DNA of 64,000 nucleotides from Anisodus tanguticus (lineage: Eukaryota > Streptophyta > Magnoliopsida > Solanales > Solanaceae), in contig CM067541.1 in NCBI GenBank assembly GCA_034509755.1, positions 23,858,001 through 23,922,000 on the forward strand, given 5' to 3'. The stretch's first letter is position 1; the number at the start of each line of letters is the position of its first letter. The notes under the pieces are model-generated. The model did no database searches. It saw nothing but the letters and a program-made list of their open reading frames with translations, and was not told where the DNA came from. This document shows positions 58,197 to 64,000 of this stretch, piece by piece. The translations under genes and the position numbers were made by a program.

Positions 58197-60262
58197 TGGA
58201 ACCTAGTGCGATTACGTTCTTAAGAACTCATGGAAAACAAATTATAGAAAAAAAAAAGACATAAGTATGAACCTATGAGACCAAAACCAATAAAAGAAGA
58301 AGCGCCAAAAGAAGTAAAAGTACCCTTAAAAGAAATAGAAAAAACAACCTACGAATACCTAAATTTAAGATTAGATAGACAAGAGCAGCAGAAAGATGAA
58401 CTAAAAGCAGAAAATTTAAAGTTAAAATTACACGATAATGGAGAATGGTACGACAAGTATAAAAAATATAAAATAAAATATAAAGATACAAAGAAACTAT
58501 TAAAAGAAACTAAAGTAGAATTAATAAAAACAAAGATAGAGCTAAGGGAAGTAAAACAGGAATTATTAGAACTTAAAGAAGAAGTACACATCTTAACAGA
58601 ACAATTAAAAAGGTTAAAAGGAAAAAAGAAAATAAAGAAAATAAGATTAAGCGATGAAACTACACAAGCAGTGATGAAAAAACTGATAACGACACATATA
58701 AACATAGTAACGATGATAAAGTTAACCAAGAATTACAAGTAGTAGAGTTCATAGAAGAAGAAAATTCTGAAAACACAAAAATAGTAAAGGAAAATAACCA
58801 AATAATAGAAGCTTTACAAAATATGAAAAGAGTAAATGCAATAATAGAAGATGAACCAGATAGTGACATAGAAGATGACTATAATGGACAGGTAGAAACC
58901 GAAGTAGAATCAGAAGATATAATAAATGAAGATGCAAATGATTATCCCGAAGAAGAATTAGTAGACCCTAATCTGGAAGTAATAACAACAAGAAGAACAA
59001 GATTACCAGATCATATACCTATAGGACAACAAGCCGAATATAAAGAGTTTGTAGGATCAATGACACAAGGAGTAAATTATAACGGATATTTTCTAGATTT
59101 AGATAATGTTTATGATGAACAAGAAGTAGGAAGAAGAATAACAGACTGGAATTTAGGAATGTATATAGCATTAATGAATAGTACACAAACAGAAAACTTA
59201 GATTATATGTATGATCTAATATCTAAAACACTAATTGGAAAAGCAGCATACTGGATAGAATCAATAGCATATCAATTAAGAGGAGAAGTATTAAGTCATG
59301 CAACAAATTGGAAATCAATGTTAATGATATTTGATTTATTATTGAAAAGAGAATTCTTAGGAGAAAAATGGTTAGTAGCCAGAGAAAATGTATTAGCAGA
59401 AAGAAAAACTGAAATAATAATGAATCTGAATAACATGAGATGTTGTAAAATAAACAAATTACCAAAATATACGATTAGCTTTAGTAAATTTTTTTACGAA
59501 GCAAGATTCTTACCAGAAGAAGGAATAATTTATCAACAATTATACTATGACCATTTACCTATACCGTATAATATTGAGATATCAAAAGAATATATCCAAC
59601 TAGAACCAAAAGAAAATACTCTAGGAGAAAGAATAAGAGTACTAAGGGCATATCTAATGCGAAAATGTGAAGAATATAGACTACAACAAAAGATTAAAAA
59701 AGATAAGAAGATAGGATTAAGAGAAATATGTGGATTCACAGAAAGAAGATTAATATTTGGATGCGATGATAAAGAAAAGAAACATAGAAGACATAAAAAA
59801 CATAGAAGACGCGAAGATAAATATGAAAGAAGCCACAAATATAAGAAAGATAAGAAATATAAGAGAAAACCTTATTATAAATCCTATAAGAGAAAAAGAT
59901 TTAAGAGATATAGAAATAATCCTGAAACAAGGAGAAAATTTAGATATAAAAGAAAATTCAGAAAAAGAAGAAATGTAAATCCTATAACGGATAAAACTAA
60001 AGAAGAAAAAATTAAAGAATGTAAATGTTGGAACTGTAATGAAAAAGGACACTATGCAAATAATTGTCCAAAGTTGAAGAAAAAGGGAGTAAAATACATT
60101 AATACAGAACAATTTATAATGAGTCTAAGACAGATTAAAGAAGATAATACCAAATGGTATGACTACGAAGAATTTTATATCAGTGAAACGGACGAGGAAT
60201 CAGAACCAGAAAATGTAAATTACATCAACCAACACTCCGATAGTGAAATTAGTTCTGAATAA
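58196..60262 (+). pseudogene. EPRV-2 coat protein
   Basis: The ATG overlaps the VAP-like stop (taatg, 58194-58198). A frame change at a poly(A) run near 58.25 kb leads to the coiled-coil section (58275-58742: KLLKETKVELIKTKIELREV). A second change near 58.67 kb leads to the long frame 58823-60262 (479 codons), with an acidic segment (EVESEDIINEDANDYPEEEL), the capsid core (DYMYDLISKTLIGKAAYWIE, SKFFYEARFLPEEGIIYQQ), a Lys/Arg-rich stretch (59775-59995) and a CCHC knuckle CWNCNEKGHYANNC (about 60024-60065). The acidic-to-basic organisation with a terminal knuckle is typical of caulimovirid coat proteins. Confidence 0.8.
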
Positions 60263-60264
60263 GG

Positions 60265-60615
60265 ATGAACCCACTAGAAAGAGAAAAAAGAGGATTACTA
60301 AGAGAAAGGAATTACTGGATACAATGTGAAGAATACACTAGACATAAACTGATTATAACTTCGACAGTTAATGAAATAGGAAGTAAGTATTACAGTGATA
60401 GATACAATAAAATTACCAAAAGACTTGGAAAGATAAGATAAAGAATAAATGAAATAAATTGGCAACAAACTTACATAGCAAGACATATAGAAGAATCCTT
60501 GAGAGATGAAAAGAACCGACTAGAAGTAGAGGAGTACGAAGAAGATGAAGAGCTTCAAAAAAGATTAAATGAAGAAGATGAAGAACTTCAAAGAAGATTA
60601 AATGAACATGATTAA
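60265..60615 (+). pseudogene. EPRV-2 small acidic ORF between coat protein and pol
   Basis: The ATG lies two bases after the coat-protein stop. It has 116 codons with one internal TAA at 60439-60441. The C-terminus has a tandem 11-residue repeat (EEDEELQKRLN, EEDEELQRRLN). Its stop abuts the pol ATG (taaatg, 60613-60618). It is absent in copy 1 along with pol. I do not recognise it. It could be a separate protein or a detached pol N-terminus. Confidence 0.55.
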
Positions 60616-62458
60616 ATGGTAGCCATTCATATAGAAGCCCATATAGAATATAAACCGAATAAAATGATTAAGCAAAAAATATTCATTGATAGTGGAGCAG
60701 ATATATGCTTAGCTAGAAAAGATGTACTAGAATCACATAGATGGAAAAGATCTAGAATACATAGAGCAAAAGTATCAGGATTTAATGAACAATCAAAAGA
60801 ATTAGACACAATAGCAGAAATTATGAGAATTATACTAGGAAAAACTATTTTTAGATTACCAATAGTATATCAACTAGATAATATGAAACAACAAGTTTTA
60901 TTAGGAAATAACTTCCTAGACTACTTTAAAACACAAGTTATAAATAAGAATACATTTAGCTTACAATCACCTTGTAATAAATGGATAATACTAAAAAGAA
61001 TATTGCCAGTAAATACATTAAAATTATGTACTATAAAAACTGATAGGAATAATAATCTGGAATTATTAAAAGAAAAATACCTTAATATGCTAAAAAGAAA
61101 CTTTGGAGAAAATCCAACACAACTATGGGAAAAAGAAAGAATATACGGAGAAATAAAGCTAATAGATCCTAGCGAAAAAATTAGATCAAGACCTATAAGA
61201 TATAGCCCAACGGATCAAAAAGAATTTGAAACTCAGATTAAAGAATTACTAGAGTTAAAAATAATACGAGAAAGTAAAAGTCCACATAGTAGCCCAGCCT
61301 TTTTAGTAAGGAAACATAATGAACAGAAAAGAGGAAAAGCCAGAATGGTAATCGACTACAGAGAATTGAATAGAAAGACTATTTTTGATGGATACTTTTT
61401 ACCCTATAAAAGAAACCTTATCAACAGATTATGAAATAAAAATTGGTTTAGTAAGTTCGACTGTAAAAGCGGATTTTGACAGATAAAACTGACTAGAGAA
61501 TCTAGAGCTTTAACAGCATTCACTGCCCCTCAAGGACACTATGAATGGAACGTACTACCCATGGGATTAAAAAATGCACCACAAATATTTCAAAGAAGAA
61601 TTGATCAAGTCTTTAGAAGATTGGCAGACTTCTGCATAATATATGTAGATGATATATTGATATATAGTACTGATTTAAAAGATCATATAAAACATTTGGA
61701 ACAATTTATAGAAACCGTAAAACAACATGGAATACTTTTATCTGAAAAGAAATCTGAAATATTCAAGAATAATATTGAATTTCTAGGATACATTATAGAC
61801 AATGAAGGAATACAATTACAAGAACATGTTGTAACAAAAATAATTTTTTTAAAGATAAGCTAGAAAATAAAAGAGAAGTACAACAATTCTTAGGCGTAAT
61901 AAATTATGCCTCAGACTAAAGATTTACCATATCTAAGAAAACCTCTACAAGATTTAATAAAGAAAAATGTAACATTTGAATGGAAAGAAGAACATACCAA
62001 GGCTATAAACCAGATTAAAGAAAAGGTAAAATCATTACCAAAACATAGAGTACCAACAGAGAAAGATCAACTTGAACTTTTTACAGATGCTAGTGACATA
62101 GGATGGGGAGCAGTCCTAATAGCATATGATAAAGAAGATATAGATAAAGAAAAAATGTTAATTTGTGGATATGGAGGTGGAACATGGAAACCAAATGAAA
62201 ATAATTACCATATAAATGAAAAAGAATTATTAGCAGTAAAATTTGGAATAAAAAAATTTCATTATCATTTGCTACCAGTAAAATTCATTGTTAGAACTGA
62301 TAACACCCAAGCGAAAGCCTTTATTACAAACAAAATAGACCATTTACCAGAACTGAATAAAAGAAGAAAATGGCAATCGTTTTTCTATTGTTAAAAATAT
62401 ATCTGGAACTAAGAACGTTTTAGCTGATTTTCTTAGCAGATATAACAATGTCAATTAG
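60616..62458 (+). pseudogene. EPRV-2 pol: aspartic protease, reverse transcriptase, RNase H
   Basis: The protease is near the start (FIDSGADICLARKDVL at about 60685, VLLGNNFLDYF near 60897). RT follows: RPIRYSPTDQKEFETQIKEL, SPHSSPAFLVRK, ARMVIDYRELNRKT, then LPMGLKNAPQIFQRRID and the catalytic YVDD at 61642-61653. RNase H shows LELFTDASDIGWGAVLIA, NEKELLAVKFGIKKF and VRTDNTQAKAF. In-frame TGA stops at 61432 and about 61478 fall at tryptophan positions. A local frame change lies at about 61.85-61.92 kb, and another near 62.37 kb. The stop at 62456-62458 overlaps the next ORF by 11 bases. It is one enzyme for polyprotein cleavage and genome copying. Confidence 0.85.
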
Positions 62459-63514
62459 CATCGAAGATTTTGAAGGATACATAGTCAAGGCTATGCAAGA
62501 GATTATCCGAACAAATGAAATACTGATTACCAGATTACAAGAAAATACCCAGACAATCAACAAGCTAGCAGAAGCCATACAAGACTTCTCTAAACTAAAA
62601 ACCCTACAACAAGAAGCCAAACAGAAAAAACCGACTACCATACCACTAGTACAACAAAAAACTTTTACACCATTCTTATCCAAATTAGCAACCATGCCAT
62701 CACCGATACCTTCAACATCATCAGCAGTATCAATGGCAGATACCCTGAAATATAAACCAGAACTGATTAGTGCTTACGAAAAAATTAATAATTTTATGAT
62801 TACAAAACTAACGCTGATATTGTACGCAGTGCAAAACTGAGTAAATATCCCAGGTTTATTTGCAGCGAAAGAGCAAATCCGAGTATCGTGGAAAGACTAT
62901 TTACCTATGGATTTATCAACAAAATAATCACAGACGAGAAAATGATCAATATCACCAAATTGCCACAGATTATCACAAGATCAACAGAGCTTATGATGGA
63001 ATCCTTCGGAAAAGGAATCTACGGAATACAAATACTAGATGCATCAATCGATTTAAAAGGTAAACCTATTGTTATCTGTCAAATATTTAAGACAGGAAGG
63101 AATAGCACTATCAGCGGGGATGACAAAAACTTGAACATGAAAATACCCTGTACACTGGAAAAATTTCAAGATTGGTTCAGTGCCAAAAGAGTATTTGGAC
63201 TATTGACACTAAAAACAAGAATAGAGGATATGATGAGAACAAGAAAGGCATCCGTAATTGGATGTTCCAAAGGAGGAGATGTGGAAGAGATAATGACCTT
63301 ATACTACGGCAACGAAATAGAAGTAAAGGAGACTACCGAATTAACTTTATTGTTAAACAAAATTATCAATCTAAAGCATACCCATGCAGAGGAGACTATT
63401 AGCCATTACAAGACAATGGTGGAACAAAAGAAAAGACCCATGATAAGAACAGAAACGCCATCATCACCTAATATAACCATAAAAAAAGAGCAAAGTCCTG
63501 ACCCTTTTGAATAA
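62448..63514 (+). pseudogene. EPRV-2 transactivator/inclusion-body-like ORF
   Basis: An ATG at 62448 opens a helical N-terminus (ILITRLQENTQTINKLAEAI) and a Pro/Ser/Thr linker. A frame change near 62.79 kb separates it from the conserved core (62888-63514), with KGIYGIQILDASIDLKGKPI, KIPCTLEKFQDWFSAKRVFG and ASVIGCSKGGDVEEIM. The last gene before the promoter, after pol, is the transactivator position in caulimovirus-type genomes. Such proteins allow re-initiation on polycistronic RNA, which fits the tight stop/start spacing of the preceding genes. Confidence 0.7.
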
Positions 63515-64000
63515 GGAGGGAAGAATTGATTACTTTTGCAGGTATCATGTAGATTCATCTACTTGAGACCTAATTGATTACCTTGACAGGGAGCATGTAG
63601 TGTTAACTACTTGTAACCCAAAATTGATTAGGAGCCTCACGGCCGAAAAGATTATTATGGCAGGGAACATGTAGTTTTACTACTTGTAACCCAAAATTGA
63701 TTAGGAGCCTCACGGCCCAAAAGATTACTATGGCAGGGACCATGCAATTCATTGCTTGGAAACCCAATGATTATGGCCCAACGTAGTTTCAACTACGGTA
63801 AAGCCCAAAATGATTATGGCCCAACGTAGTTTCAACTACGGTAAAGCCCAAAAAAGATTAACAGAATACAATTGATTACTGGAAAAAACTTTCAAGAGAA
63901 TCAACCGGACAACTAGAAAGCATTAAATAGAAAAGCAGCCAGACAAGAAAATGACATCCTGACAAGAAGTCATTACAGAACAAGACAGCTGGAAAAGCAT
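63515..64000 (+). promoter_or_regulatory. EPRV-2 3' intergenic region with tandem repeats and hairpins
   Basis: Two repeat families are seen. One unit of about 72 bp (ggcaggga(a/c)catg... gattaggagcctcacggcc) recurs between about 63580 and 63750. A 42-bp unit (gattatggcccaacgtagtt) lies at about 63768-63851 in two copies. Each unit holds a short hairpin: 63549-63562, 63597-63610, 63671-63683, 63744-63755, 63782-63797 and 63825-63840. The core promoter and TATA box presumably lie beyond the window, judging from copy 1. Confidence 0.65.

Larger units (their letters stand above)
55715..64000 (+). mobile_element. endogenous pararetrovirus copy 2 (Caulimoviridae), extends beyond the window
   Basis: Carries, in order, the ORF1 tail, coiled-coil ORF, movement protein with retropepsin-like domain, small ORF, VAP-like ORF, coat protein, acidic ORF, protease-RT-RNase H, transactivator-like ORF and promoter repeats. 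Gene order follows the caulimovirus/soymovirus type rather than the fused type of cavemo- and solendoviruses. The sense strand is very A-rich. At least one stop or frame change affects the movement-protein, small, coat-protein, acidic, pol and transactivator ORFs, while the coiled-coil and VAP-like ORFs are open. Confidence 0.85.

Noticed and set aside
58640..58760. Programmed -1 frameshift in the viral coat-protein gene
   Set aside because: Both copies change frame in the same direction near here, but the length changes lie at different places in the two copies, which fits independent decay better than a programmed site.
63515..63900. CRISPR-like array
   Set aside because: The repeats are a plant pararetrovirus intergenic region with two repeat families and no regular spacers.
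40299..64000. Assigning the virus to Solendovirus
   Set aside because: Host and integration suggest it, but movement and coat proteins are separate genes here and the gene order is caulimovirus/soymovirus-like. I cannot run the phylogeny needed, so the genus is left open.

Overview
The window is a repeat-dense, AT-rich stretch of a plant nuclear genome. A Solanaceae host (Solanum or Nicotiana type) is the best guess. The evidence is a combination of Ty1/copia families with plant gag-pol signatures, an RTE LINE whose 3' end runs into a short TTG tract, small terminal-inverted-repeat elements of the kind common in Solanaceae, and two copies of an endogenous pararetrovirus (Caulimoviridae). I see no intact host protein-coding gene, no tRNA or rRNA gene and no CRISPR array. 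Nearly everything recognisable is a mobile element or an endogenous virus, mostly decayed.

Layout. 1-4.7 kb: AT-rich host DNA with degenerate direct repeats and a PIF/Harbinger-like element split by a solo LTR. 4.7-13.8 kb (minus strand): a composite in which the 5' half of a Tnt1/Tork-like copia element (LTR, gag, protease, integrase, start of RT) abuts, inside the RT domain, the 3' half of a Sirevirus (RT, RNase H, extra 3' ORF, polypurine tract, LTR). 13.8-18 kb: non-coding DNA with three MITE-like elements. 18-20 kb (plus): an RTE-clade LINE. 20-21.8 kb: diverged repeats. 21.8-26.7 and 26.8-32.6 kb (minus): two related copia elements only about 80 bp apart, the second carrying an 825-bp hAT-like element. 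33.0-40.0 kb (plus): a complete Tnt1/Tork-like copia element with two 1,079-bp LTRs and a 5-bp target-site duplication.

40.3-53.55 kb (plus): endogenous pararetrovirus copy 1. It is interrupted by a full-length copia element (41.0-46.16 kb) in the movement-protein gene and by a Harbinger-like element (49.28-50.41 kb) in the coat-protein gene. It has lost its whole polymerase gene and is terminally redundant. 53.55-55.7 kb: host-like DNA that includes a diverged paralogue of the insertion locus of the two neighbouring copia elements. 55.7-64.0 kb (plus, running off the window): pararetrovirus copy 2, better preserved, with a full gene series: ORF1 tail, coiled-coil ORF, movement protein fused to a retropepsin-like domain, small ORF, VAP-like ORF, coat protein with zinc knuckle, small acidic ORF, protease-RT-RNase H, transactivator-like ORF, and then a promoter region of tandem repeats. 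Every gene of any length carries stops or frame changes, so neither copy looks functional as read.

The viral genes are packed with stop/start overlaps, as expected for a polycistronic RNA translated by re-initiation. The most unusual features are the pararetrovirus itself (a CaMV-like gene order with extra ORFs and a second protease-like fold), a set of covarying hairpins in its promoter repeats, and covarying complementarity between the LTR and the leader of the Tnt1/Tork-like copia elements.
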